Below, piece after piece: positions 1-6,026 of a stretch of DNA of 10,942 nucleotides. The translations under genes were made by a program, and so were the position numbers. The stretch spans positions 1-10,942 of the forward strand of contig JALSQM010000081.1 in the NCBI GenBank assembly GCA_026985385.1, read 5' to 3'. The notes under the pieces are model-generated. The model saw nothing but the letters and a program-made list of their open reading frames with translations. It ran no database searches and was not told the DNA's origin. The stretch is from Acidilobaceae archaeon (GTDB lineage Archaea > Thermoproteota > Thermoprotei_A > Sulfolobales > Acidilobaceae). Numbering within the stretch: the stretch's first letter is position 1; every line of letters begins with the position of its first letter.

Positions 1-1
1 A

Positions 2-232
2 ACAGGGGTGACAGCGGCCTTCCTAGCTAGGAGGGCGAGCCTAGGCCTGCCCCTGAAGCCACTCCACACAGCCAGCGCCGCCGCATTCACCGTGGGTAAA
101 GCGGGCGAGGAGGCGTACAAGGCCCTCGGAGAGGGCATGACAGCAATTGACGTGCTAGACCGCATCCCATCCGTGGTGGAGTGGAGTAGGAGGATGCCCC
201 TCCACTGCCAGCCCCCGGATAGCCGGCTTTAG
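2..232 (+). CDS. nnr: NAD(P)H-hydrate dehydratase (Nnr), C-terminal end only
   Basis: This is the last 76 codons of a gene that begins before the window. The family repairs hydrated NADH and NADPH (NADHX, NADPHX) by ADP- or ATP-dependent dehydration; in archaea it is often fused to an N-terminal epimerase domain, which cannot be seen here. The visible sequence starts TGVTAAFLARRA, which fits the helix right after the family's G-(S/T)-G-D-V-L motif. It then has an Ala-rich helix (HTASAAAFTVGKAGEEAY) and the ending GEGMTAIDVLDRIPSVVE, which resembles the family's G..L.A.D.I..IP close. The catalytic Asp of GxGD would lie just outside. The downstream gene is 37 nt away on the same strand and also acts on NAD metabolites, which supports the call. 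The match is by eye only, so a different ribokinase-fold kinase remains possible. Confidence 0.72.
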   Translation, partial: TGVTAAFLARRASLGLPLKPLHTASAAAFTVGKAGEEAYKALGEGMTAIDVLDRIPSVVEWSRRMPLHCQPPDSRL

Positions 233-269
233 CCCCCCGCAGCCGCTCTCCCCCCGGGGTGTTTGAGGC

Positions 270-878
270 GTGGCCGGCAAGCTCCTCGTGGAGGTTCCGG
301 AGTATGAGGTGGTTGAGAGGGTAGACCTCCCCGCCAGGGAGACAGCGGTCATAGTCGTTGATATGCAGAATGACTTCGTTAACCCCAAGGGCAGGCTATT
401 CGTGCCCACAGCGCCTAAGACAGTCGAGCCCATAAAGAGGCTCCTCGAGAAGGCTAGGAGCGCGGGGGCCCGCGTCTTCTACACGCAGGACACGCACTAC
501 GATGACGATCCCGAGTACCGTATCTGGGGGGAGCACGTGCGCTACGGCACCTGGGGCTGGCAGATAGTAGACGAGCTTAAGCCACAGCCCGGCGACATCG
601 TCGTAATGAAGACTAGGTACGACGGCTTCTACGGGACACCCCTCGACGACCTCCTGAGGGTCTACGGGATAAAGAACACGGTCATAGTCGGAACCGTAGC
701 CAACATCTGCGTGCTCCACACAGCGGCAAGCGCTGCCCTGAGGTGGTATAAGGTCGTAATACCCATCGACGGGATAAGCGCGCTCACGGACTTCGACCTA
801 CACGCAACGCTCAGGCAGGTGAACTGGCTCTACAAGGGCATAATAGTGAGGAGCGTTGAGGGGATAAACTTCACGTAG
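270..878 (+). CDS. Nicotinamidase / isochorismatase-family cysteine hydrolase
   Basis: A 202-residue alpha/beta hydrolase of the isochorismatase superfamily. The catalytic triad is visible: Asp31 in VVDMQNDF, Lys114 in VMKTRYDGF and Cys147 in VANICVLHTA. Asp74 and His76 (QDTH) and His89 match the D-x-H...H zinc site of archaeal nicotinamidases, so nicotinamide to nicotinate plus ammonia (NAD salvage) is the most likely reaction. The YGTPLDDLL stretch is common to the whole superfamily, so another amidase substrate is not excluded. The start is GTG; a GAGG lies only 1 nt ahead of it, so initiation may depend on coupling to the gene ending 37 nt upstream. I see no TATA box in that gap, and the two are probably cotranscribed. 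The length is normal for the family. It is probably cytoplasmic, as no signal peptide is seen. Confidence 0.85.
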   Translation: MAGKLLVEVPEYEVVERVDLPARETAVIVVDMQNDFVNPKGRLFVPTAPKTVEPIKRLLEKARSAGARVFYTQDTHYDDDPEYRIWGEHVRYGTWGWQIVDELKPQPGDIVVMKTRYDGFYGTPLDDLLRVYGIKNTVIVGTVANICVLHTAASAALRWYKVVIPIDGISALTDFDLHATLRQVNWLYKGIIVRSVEGINFT

Positions 879-902
879 GAACCCGGGGAGCCCCGAGGGC
901 GG

Positions 903-920
903 GGCGATGCCGTGATCGCC
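903..920. other. Short inverted repeat in a convergent gap
   Basis: GGCGAT at 903-908 and ATCGCC at 915-920 form a perfect 6-bp stem with a 6-nt loop, in the 88-nt gap between two convergent genes. No T tract follows on either strand, so it is not a typical archaeal terminator. In GC-rich DNA a stem this short can occur by chance. Confidence 0.3.
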
Positions 921-966
921 GGCGCCGAGGCCCCGGTGAGGAGCAGGCTAGGCTGGCAGCCCCGCC

Positions 967-1257
967 CTACTCTAGCTTATCCAGGTCGTCTAAGTCTATC
1001 TCTATCACCTCGCCCTCCCTGGGCTCCCCGCCTCCCTCCTCCGCGGGCGGAGCAGCCTCCGTCTTGATCTTCTTAATCACCGCTCTCCACGTGTAGCCGC
1101 AGTTTGGACACTTGAAGCTACCCATTATCGTAACCGTTATCCTGCCCTTCTTGTCGGGGAACGGGGATACGAGGGTCCAAGTCTTAACGGGCTCGGTGAC
1201 CCTCGTACCGCAGCGCGGGCACACGAATGGGTCCTTCTGCTTCCTCCCCCTAGCCAT
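967..1257 (-). CDS. Small zinc-ribbon protein with acidic tail, function unknown
   Basis: A 96-residue protein with a basic N-terminus (MARGRKQK), then Cys13-x2-Cys16 and Cys50-x2-Cys53 in CPRCG and CPNCGYTW, a pair of knuckles typical of a zinc ribbon. The 33 residues between them look like beta strands with Trp27 and Lys/Arg-rich turns. From about residue 68 the tail is Pro/Gly/Glu-rich and ends in a strongly acidic EIDLDDLDKLE. The overall look resembles archaeal nucleic-acid or transcription-associated zinc ribbons (Elf1-like, for example), but the spacing between cysteine pairs is longer than in Elf1, so I assign no function. The start is ATG with a GGGGG run 6 nt upstream. It begins 27 nt after the MscS stop on the same strand and is probably the last gene of that operon. 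Confidence 0.8.
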   Translation of the reverse strand: MARGRKQKDPFVCPRCGTRVTEPVKTWTLVSPFPDKKGRITVTIMGSFKCPNCGYTWRAVIKKIKTEAAPPAEEGGGEPREGEVIEIDLDDLDKLE

Positions 1258-1284
1258 GGCTGGCCCCCAGTCACCCGGGGTGTG

Positions 1285-2121
1285 CTACTCCAGTTTTATC
1301 TCGAAGGTATAACCCGACTCCAGGAGCGTCGATGCAATGGGGTAGATGAGGGTGCCGAGCCTCCTCGGCCCCACGCTCGGCCTCGGAACGGGTATCTCGA
1401 CTAGGTACTCCGCGGAGTTGCTCGTCATACCCCTTACATAGGCCCTCACGCCCACGGGCCCGTGTAGTGGGTGGCGTATCGCCGCTATCTCCCCGCTCCT
1501 CATCTCGGCCGAGGACTCGATCTTCCTCCTGACATCCTCGACCTCGTCGGGGCTCGAGACGCCGTGCACTATCACCCTTATCCTAGCGGGCGCCACCTCG
1601 TCGAGGATCCTGAAGCCCCTCCTAACCAGCTCCCTATTGGGTATGAAGTAGACCGCACCATCGCCCTCGACGACCGTGTGTATGTAGCGTATCTCCCTCA
1701 CCCTACCAGCGGCTAGGCCCTCAACCACTATGAAGTCCCCGGGCCTCACCATCCTCTCGGCGAGTATGGCGTAGTAACTGAACATGTTCACGATATTATC
1801 AGCGTTAGCCACCAGTATGATGCCTATGAAGAGTATGGCAACAGCCCAGGCGGCCGTGGCCCCGGTTATTATATAGACTATTATCGCCAGGACTATCGTC
1901 CACACGGCTAGGCTCGTGAACCTGTAGAGCCTCTCGACCGCATCGGGCTCCAGGGCCCTAATACCGGCGAGCCTCCTCAGTATACCATAGTAGAGGCGGA
2001 GGCCAAGGTATGTTAGGAGGGCTGTTATCAGCGAGTAGACAGCCTTCGCTATAACAGGGTAGGCGTGGAGTATGCTCCTCGCCTCCTCGAGCCAGGCCAG
2101 GGCACTCGTAGGGTCAGCCAT
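1285..2121 (-). CDS. Small MscS-family mechanosensitive channel
   Basis: A 278-residue membrane protein. Three membrane helices are visible at about 24-46, 70-87 and 90-108. The MscS beta domain follows: RPGDFIVVEG at 126-135, GRVREIRYIHTVV at 139-151 and the hallmark FIPNREL at 159-165. Residues from about 180 form the alpha/beta C-terminal vestibule domain. The family releases ions and small solutes when membrane tension rises. The pore helix (AILFIGIILVANADNIVNM) lacks the Gly/Ala-rich pattern of E. coli MscS, as other archaeal members do, so conductance cannot be predicted. I chose the ATG at 2121 because a GGGGGG run lies 9 nt upstream; a TTG three codons earlier directly abuts that run. 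The gap to the upstream RCK gene is 14 nt, which indicates one operon. Confidence 0.88.
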   Translation of the reverse strand: MADPTSALAWLEEARSILHAYPVIAKAVYSLITALLTYLGLRLYYGILRRLAGIRALEPDAVERLYRFTSLAVWTIVLAIIVYIITGATAAWAVAILFIGIILVANADNIVNMFSYYAILAERMVRPGDFIVVEGLAAGRVREIRYIHTVVEGDGAVYFIPNRELVRRGFRILDEVAPARIRVIVHGVSSPDEVEDVRRKIESSAEMRSGEIAAIRHPLHGPVGVRAYVRGMTSNSAEYLVEIPVPRPSVGPRRLGTLIYPIASTLLESGYTFEIKLE

Positions 2122-2135
2122 GGGCTTCAACCCCC

Positions 2136-2792
2136 CTAGAGCAGCTTAGCCACATCCCGGAGGACGTCCCTCCTAGTGATTATAATAGGCATCATGCCCT
2201 CCTCTAGGTAGGGGACCTCCCTGGGATCCTTGAATTCACCCTCATGGTATACCAGCAGCAGCTTAGAGCCCCGCGGCAGCACCTTCTCGAGCTCCCTAAG
2301 ACTCTTACCCCTGAGGGGACTCGTCGACCGCACGACCCCTGAGACTATGAGGAAGTCCCCCTGGAGGGCTGGTATGAGCTCCACTATCGAGTACTGGCCC
2401 TGGATGTAGGAGAATATTATGTTAGCGGCTATCTGCCTCTCAGCTATGACGCCCTCGACGCCGAGCATTGAGAGGAGCCTGGAGGTCTCGGGGTTCCTGA
2501 CCCTAACGAAGATCCGGGGGATCCTGTACATCTTAGCTATGGCTGCTATGAAGAGGTTCACCTCATCCCTATCGGTGGCCGCTACTACTACGTCGTACGT
2601 CGAGAGGTCTATCTCATCGTAGAGGCTGGGATCGGTTGCATCCCTCACAACACCCATCACATCGGCTTCATCGCTTAGGGAGACTATCCTCTCCTCATCC
2701 TTATCGACAACCGTGACACTATGCCCTATCTCACTCAGCCTCTTAGCCAGTAGCCTCCCAACCTCGCCAGCGCCAATGATTAGTATCCTCAC
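2136..2792 (-). CDS. TrkA-family RCK protein (NAD-binding K+ transport regulator)
   Basis: A 218-residue cytoplasmic protein with an N-terminal Rossmann RCK domain. GAGEVG at 7-12 binds the dinucleotide phosphates, Asp30 at the end of strand 2 should bind the ribose, and DATD at 51-54 and AATDRDEVN at 71-79 are typical TrkA-N motifs. Residues from about 135 to 216 form the TrkA-C domain (SPLRGKSLREL, then a PIIITRRDVL strand). This is the usual length of a single RCK-N/RCK-C unit, which gates K+ channels or Trk/Ktr transporters in response to NAD(H) or nucleotides. No K+ pore gene is in view; the next gene in the operon is an MscS channel. The start is GTG with GGAG 4 nt ahead. The gene runs divergently from enolase, and its promoter probably lies in the 75-nt gap between them. 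Confidence 0.88.
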   Translation of the reverse strand: MRILIIGAGEVGRLLAKRLSEIGHSVTVVDKDEERIVSLSDEADVMGVVRDATDPSLYDEIDLSTYDVVVAATDRDEVNLFIAAIAKMYRIPRIFVRVRNPETSRLLSMLGVEGVIAERQIAANIIFSYIQGQYSIVELIPALQGDFLIVSGVVRSTSPLRGKSLRELEKVLPRGSKLLLVYHEGEFKDPREVPYLEEGMMPIIITRRDVLRDVAKLL

Positions 2793-2835
2793 GACTCCGC
2801 TCCCGTCCCCAATCCCCGGTTGGGCGGGGATGCGA

Positions 2836-2845
2836 GTTATATAAC
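2836..2845 (+). promoter_or_regulatory. eno: Palindromic TATA box for enolase, possibly bidirectional
   Basis: GTTATATAAC is a perfect palindrome in a GC-rich divergent gap. On the plus strand, transcription about 25 bp downstream would start at roughly 2866, almost on the enolase GTG at 2868, which predicts a leaderless mRNA. On the minus strand it would give a leader of about 20 nt ahead of the RCK gene at 2792, including its GGAG. No clear BRE sets the direction, so one TATA may serve both genes. Confidence 0.6.
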
Positions 2846-2867
2846 GTGAGCCCCCCGCCTAGCCCTG

Positions 2868-4172
2868 GTGGCCTGCTTGGAGGATACAGCCTTCGAGATC
2901 GTGGGTGTCAGGGGCTTACCCGCCCTGGATAGTAGGGGGAGGCCCACGGTCAAGGCGATAGTTGAGACGCGCGGGGCCCGGGGGGTTGCGATAGCGCCTA
3001 GCGGCGCCAGCACCGGCTCGAGGGAGGCCGTGGAGCTGCGGGACGGCGGTAGGGCCTGGAAGGGCCGCGGGGTGGGCCTCGCCCTCTCCAGGATAGAGAC
3101 AGTCATAGCGCCGGCTCTGGTGGGGCTGGACTCGAGGGATCAGGCGCTGGTGGACTCGACCCTCATAGCGTTGGACGGGACCAGCAATAAGTCGTTCCTA
3201 GGGGGTAACACGACGACCGCTGTCAGCATAGCGAACGCTAAGGCGGCAGCCGCCACGGCGGGGCTGCCCCTCTACAAGTACCTGGGGGGCCCAGCCGCTA
3301 GGGTGCTACCCACGCCCCTCATGAACGTGATCAACGGGGGGGCCCACGCGGGTAACCCCCTCGACCTCCAGGAGTTCATGATAATCCCCGTGGGCGCCTC
3401 GAGCCTCCTAGAGGCGCTCAGAATGGCCTCGGAGGTCTACGAGGACCTACGCAGCATCATAGCCGAGAGGTACGGTAAACAGGCGACAGCGGTCGGCGAC
3501 GAGGGGGGCTTCGCCCCGCCGGTGTCTAGGTCAAGGGAGGCCCTGGACCTGCTCGTGGCAGCGATAGAGAAGGCGGGCTACACCCCGGGCAGCGACTTCC
3601 TCCTAGGCATAGACGCTGCAGCCAGCCAGTTCCACAGGGACGGCGCCTACATACTCGAGGGCGAGGGCCTCAAACTAGATAGGAGCGGGCTCCTAGAGTA
3701 CTATGAGGGCCTCCTCAGCGACTACCCCATCGCCTACCTCGAGGATCCCTTCAGCGAAGATGACTGGGAGGGCTTCAAGGAGGCGACGAGGAGCCTGGGA
3801 TCGAAGGCGCTAATAGTGGGGGACGACCTCTACTGCACTAACCCCCAGATACTGGCTCAAGCCATCCCGGAGGGACTCACTAACGCGGCGCTCCTCAAGG
3901 TGAACCAAGTGGGTACGCTGACGGAGGCCCTCGAATACAGCAGGATAGCAGGCCTAGCTGGCCTCAGGGTTATAGTTAGCCATAGGAGCGGTGACACGGA
4001 GGATCCCTTCATTGCAGACCTAGCAGTGGCCCTGGGCCATGGGCTGATAAAGACTGGGGCTCCGGCGCGCGGTGAGAGGACCTCCAAGTATAACAGGCTA
4101 ATAGAGGTGGAGGATGAGCTGGGCTCCGCCGCTAAGTACGCGGGTAAAGAGCCCTTCAAGAGCCCACATTAA
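2868..4172 (+). CDS. eno: Enolase (phosphopyruvate hydratase)
   Basis: A 434-residue enolase that interconverts 2-phosphoglycerate and phosphoenolpyruvate in glycolysis and gluconeogenesis; it is cytoplasmic and Mg-dependent. The N-terminal capping domain has LDSRGRPTV and the mobile loop PSGASTGSRE (44-53). The barrel has INGGAHAGN with His160, Glu169 in LQEF, GDEGGFAPP with Glu212, metal ligands Asp249 (GIDA), Glu292 (LEDPF) and Asp319 (GDD), catalytic Lys344 in LLKVNQVGT, SHRSGDTED with His372, and Lys395 in IKTGAPARGER. All key residues are present, and the length is normal. The start is GTG. A TATA box centred about 27 bp upstream suggests a leaderless transcript, so no ribosome site is expected. 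The TTG three codons on is a less likely start. The gene is alone between the divergent RCK operon and the promoter of cutA. Confidence 0.97.
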   Translation: MACLEDTAFEIVGVRGLPALDSRGRPTVKAIVETRGARGVAIAPSGASTGSREAVELRDGGRAWKGRGVGLALSRIETVIAPALVGLDSRDQALVDSTLIALDGTSNKSFLGGNTTTAVSIANAKAAAATAGLPLYKYLGGPAARVLPTPLMNVINGGAHAGNPLDLQEFMIIPVGASSLLEALRMASEVYEDLRSIIAERYGKQATAVGDEGGFAPPVSRSREALDLLVAAIEKAGYTPGSDFLLGIDAAASQFHRDGAYILEGEGLKLDRSGLLEYYEGLLSDYPIAYLEDPFSEDDWEGFKEATRSLGSKALIVGDDLYCTNPQILAQAIPEGLTNAALLKVNQVGTLTEALEYSRIAGLAGLRVIVSHRSGDTEDPFIADLAVALGHGLIKTGAPARGERTSKYNRLIEVEDELGSAAKYAGKEPFKSPH

Positions 4173-4182
4173 GCCCCTCCAT

Positions 4183-4198
4183 GTAAAGCCTTTTTAAA
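4183..4198 (+). promoter_or_regulatory. cutA: Candidate BRE/TATA promoter of the cutA-HD pair
   Basis: GTAAAGCC followed by TTTTTAAA lies just after the enolase stop. The A-rich part could act as a BRE and the T/A run as the TATA box. The predicted start site near 4220 leaves a leader of about 30 nt that holds GAGG at 4240-4243, 6 nt ahead of the GTG start of cutA. The T run might also help end the enolase transcript. Confidence 0.5.
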
Positions 4199-4249
4199 TC
4201 GCGCCGCCACCCCTACCCGGCGCTCACCCAGCCCTACAAGAGGCGATGA

Positions 4250-4597
4250 GTGTTGGCTGACAGCCAGACCTACCTAGTACTGGTAACCGCTCCAAGCGGT
4301 GACGCTGAGAGGATAGCGAGGAGTATCGTGGAGGAGAGGCTCGCCGCCTGCGTCAGCGTAGTTAGGGGCCTCCGAAGCATCTACTGGTGGGAGGGTAAGA
4401 TCGAGGAGTCCGGGGAGGATCTTCTACTCATAAAGACTAGATCCGATGCCCTGGAGGATCTGGTTAACGCCATCAAGAGGATTCACCCCTACGAGGTCCC
4501 GGAGATAATTGCGGTCCCCATAGTTGGGGGTCTCCGGGAGTACTTGGAGTGGGTTGTCGGCGAGGTGAGGCCCCGTGGCAGCTCTAGTGGGCCCTAA
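4250..4597 (+). CDS. cutA: Divalent-cation tolerance protein CutA
   Basis: A 115-residue CutA1 protein, a small trimeric ferredoxin-like fold found in all domains of life. Family motifs are clear: the N-terminal strand YLVLVTAPSGD, ERLAACVSVV at 29-38 with Cys34, SIYWWEGKIEE at 43-53, LLLIKTR, and HPYEVPEIIAVPI at 79-91 with the WVVGEV close. The name comes from copper sensitivity in E. coli; the biochemical role in archaea is not settled. GTG is chosen as start because GAGG lies 6 nt upstream; the next codon, TTG, is a possible alternative. Its last 23 nt overlap the start of the HD-domain gene, whose ribosome site lies inside cutA, so the two are probably translated together. Confidence 0.94.
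   Translation: MLADSQTYLVLVTAPSGDAERIARSIVEERLAACVSVVRGLRSIYWWEGKIEESGEDLLLIKTRSDALEDLVNAIKRIHPYEVPEIIAVPIVGGLREYLEWVVGEVRPRGSSSGP
4562..4568 (+). promoter_or_regulatory. Ribosome binding site inside cutA that fixes the HD-gene start
   Basis: GAGGTGA matches the crenarchaeal anti-Shine-Dalgarno complement and lies 6 nt ahead of the GTG at 4575. It supports that start over the in-frame GTG at 4587, and so supports the 23-nt gene overlap. Confidence 0.65.
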
Positions 4598-5369
4598 GCT
4601 CGTGGAGGAGCACATTAGGAGGAGTAAGCTCCTGCAGGTGGCGTGGGAGAAGCTCACGAGGGACGAGGAGGTAGAAGCGCTCCTGAGGATGGCTAATATA
4701 AACGCTGTGGCGAGGCTGCTCTACAACGACCACGGCCCCATGCATGCTAGGATAGTCGCGGGCAGTGCCCTTGAGATAGCAGATATACTCTTCCAATCCG
4801 GGCTACTGCCCACCAGCGTCCAGCAGGGCACTGCGGCGGGCCTCGACGAGGCGAGGCTTATAATACTCCTCGCAGCCTACCTCCACGACATAGGGAATGC
4901 GTTGCACCGGGAGAACCACGAGTTCGCCGGGAGCCTCATGGCCATGAGGATACTCGATAGGCTGCTGCCCGAGATACTGCCGAGGGAGCCCCTTAAGAGG
5001 CTCAAGATGCTGGAGATGGAGGTTGCACACGCGATATACGCCACCCACCCGGCGGTCGAGGCCCTAACCCTCGAGGCCAGCATAGTTAAGGTTGCCGACG
5101 CCACCGACATGGCGGAGGGTAGGGCCCGCTACCCCTACAAGAGGGGTAAGAGCGACATACACGCCATATCAGCGCTCTCAATAAAGAAGGTAGAGCTCTC
5201 CCGGGGGGAGGAGAAGCCCCTCAGGATCTCCGTCTACATGAGTGACAGGGCAGGCTACTTCCAGATCGAGAGGGTCCTCCTACCCAAGGTTCAGAGTAGC
5301 CAGTTGAGGGGGCTACTAGAGATAGAGCCCGTCGTCGACGGTACGAGGGAGAGGCTCATAATCCCCTAG
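4575..5369 (+). CDS. HD-domain metal-dependent phosphohydrolase
   Basis: A 264-residue HD-superfamily protein. Possible metal ligands are His53 and His57 in NDHGPMHAR, His104-Asp105 in AAYLHDIGN, His115, His152 and Asp175 in KVADATDMAEGR. The order H...HD...D is the signature of the superfamily, which removes phosphate from nucleotides or signalling nucleotides. The region after about 205 (RGEEKPLRISVYM, then VLLPKV and LLEIEPVVDG) looks like a small beta domain that I do not recognise. The substrate cannot be read from the sequence. It overlaps cutA by 23 nt at its start. Its last 14 nt overlap the 3' end of the convergent gene on the other strand. No membrane segment is seen, so it is probably cytoplasmic. 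Confidence 0.85.
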   Translation: MAALVGPKLVEEHIRRSKLLQVAWEKLTRDEEVEALLRMANINAVARLLYNDHGPMHARIVAGSALEIADILFQSGLLPTSVQQGTAAGLDEARLIILLAAYLHDIGNALHRENHEFAGSLMAMRILDRLLPEILPREPLKRLKMLEMEVAHAIYATHPAVEALTLEASIVKVADATDMAEGRARYPYKRGKSDIHAISALSIKKVELSRGEEKPLRISVYMSDRAGYFQIERVLLPKVQSSQLRGLLEIEPVVDGTRERLIIP

Positions 5370-5931
5370 ACTTGAGGGCCTCCGCTACAGCGCTGCGGAA
5401 GACCTTATCGGAGCGCAGCAGCCAGGTGTACATCCTATCCTCGGAGCCCCCCAACACGGCGCGCCGCCCCTCCAAGTCGAACTCTACGAGCAGCCAAGCG
5501 CTACCCACGGGCCTGGCGCTGCCGGGGTCGAGCCCCCTCACTATGGTGGAGGCGTAGACGTGCTCCCAGCCCCCCACAGGCTCGCGGGCGGGGTAGATGA
5601 GCCTCTTGAGCTTCCACCTGGCATGCCTCACAGCCCACCTAGCCAGGCCTCCCCTCAGAGACTCTAGGTCACGCAGCTGCCTCGCTATGTCGACGCGGGG
5701 CCCGAGGATCCTCGCGGAGAGAGGGGCCTCCCTGGCTAGGAGATCCGCCGGCCTCAATAGGAGGACGAGCCTCGCATCGACCTCCACGCTACCCCAGAAG
5801 TAGGCGTCCAACCCCACTAGCCTCCCCTTGAAATCGGCGATATTATAGGGTACGGCGAGCCTCAAAGGGCAGGCCCCACACGAAGCCCCGACTCCAAGGG
5901 TTTTAGCGGTACACGATCCCGAGAGTCCCAC
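5356..5931 (-). CDS. Uncharacterised 191-residue protein with N-terminal CxxC
   Basis: I do not recognise this family. The N-terminus holds Cys7, Cys18 and Cys21 (ASCGACPLRL), which could bind metal or form a disulfide. Residues 36-60 look like beta strands (GRLVGLDAYFWGSVEVDARLVLLL split by turns). Residues 84-112 form an Arg-rich helix rich in W and L (ARWAVRHARWKLKRLIYP), and 143-160 contain a strand pair (SAWLLVEFDLEGRRAVL). The C-terminus is a helix (SDKVFRSAVAEALKSRGL). Reading-frame length, codon use like its neighbours and a TATA-like AATTAT block about 40 nt upstream argue for a real gene. The start is GTG with no good ribosome site, so a later start is possible. Its end overlaps the convergent HD gene by 14 nt. 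Confidence 0.68.
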   Translation of the reverse strand: MGLSGSCTAKTLGVGASCGACPLRLAVPYNIADFKGRLVGLDAYFWGSVEVDARLVLLLRPADLLAREAPLSARILGPRVDIARQLRDLESLRGGLARWAVRHARWKLKRLIYPAREPVGGWEHVYASTIVRGLDPGSARPVGSAWLLVEFDLEGRRAVLGGSEDRMYTWLLRSDKVFRSAVAEALKSRGL

Positions 5932-5942
5932 CGCCCGTTATC

Positions 5943-5959
5943 CGGTGAAATCGGTGAAA
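5943..5959. repeat. Tandem CGGTGAAA repeat beside the transporter promoter
   Basis: CGGTGAAA occurs at 5943-5950 and again at 5952-5959, a 9-nt period. It lies just upstream of the BRE/TATA of the binding-protein gene and also in the likely start-site region of the divergent gene. The position suits a regulator site that could act on either or both genes. No regulator gene is in the window. Confidence 0.5.
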
Positions 5960-5960
5960 G

Positions 5961-5977
5961 GGGAAAAGATAATTATT
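5961..5977 (+). promoter_or_regulatory. BRE/TATA promoter of the substrate-binding protein gene
   Basis: GGGAAAA followed by GATAATTATT is the most AT-rich block of this divergent gap and a good BRE-TATA pair. A start site about 25 bp downstream falls near 5997. This is past the TTG at 5991 but ahead of GGGGTG at 6013-6018 and the TTG at 6027. It therefore supports 6027 as the protein start. The minus-strand reading AATAATTATC could also serve the divergent gene. Confidence 0.6.
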
Positions 5978-6026
5978 CTCTAGCGCCCACTTGAAGCTTA
6001 CGAGTCCCCGGTGGGGTGTACGTGTT

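Noticed and set aside
3857..4159. Long open frames opposite enolase and other genes
   Set aside because: They are by-products of high GC and few stop codons in real genes; none has a recognisable domain or a ribosome site.
5991..6026. TTG at 5991 as the start of the binding protein
   Set aside because: The best TATA box centred near 5972 predicts a transcript start around 5997, and the 12 extra residues precede a good basic-plus-helix anchor that begins at 6027.
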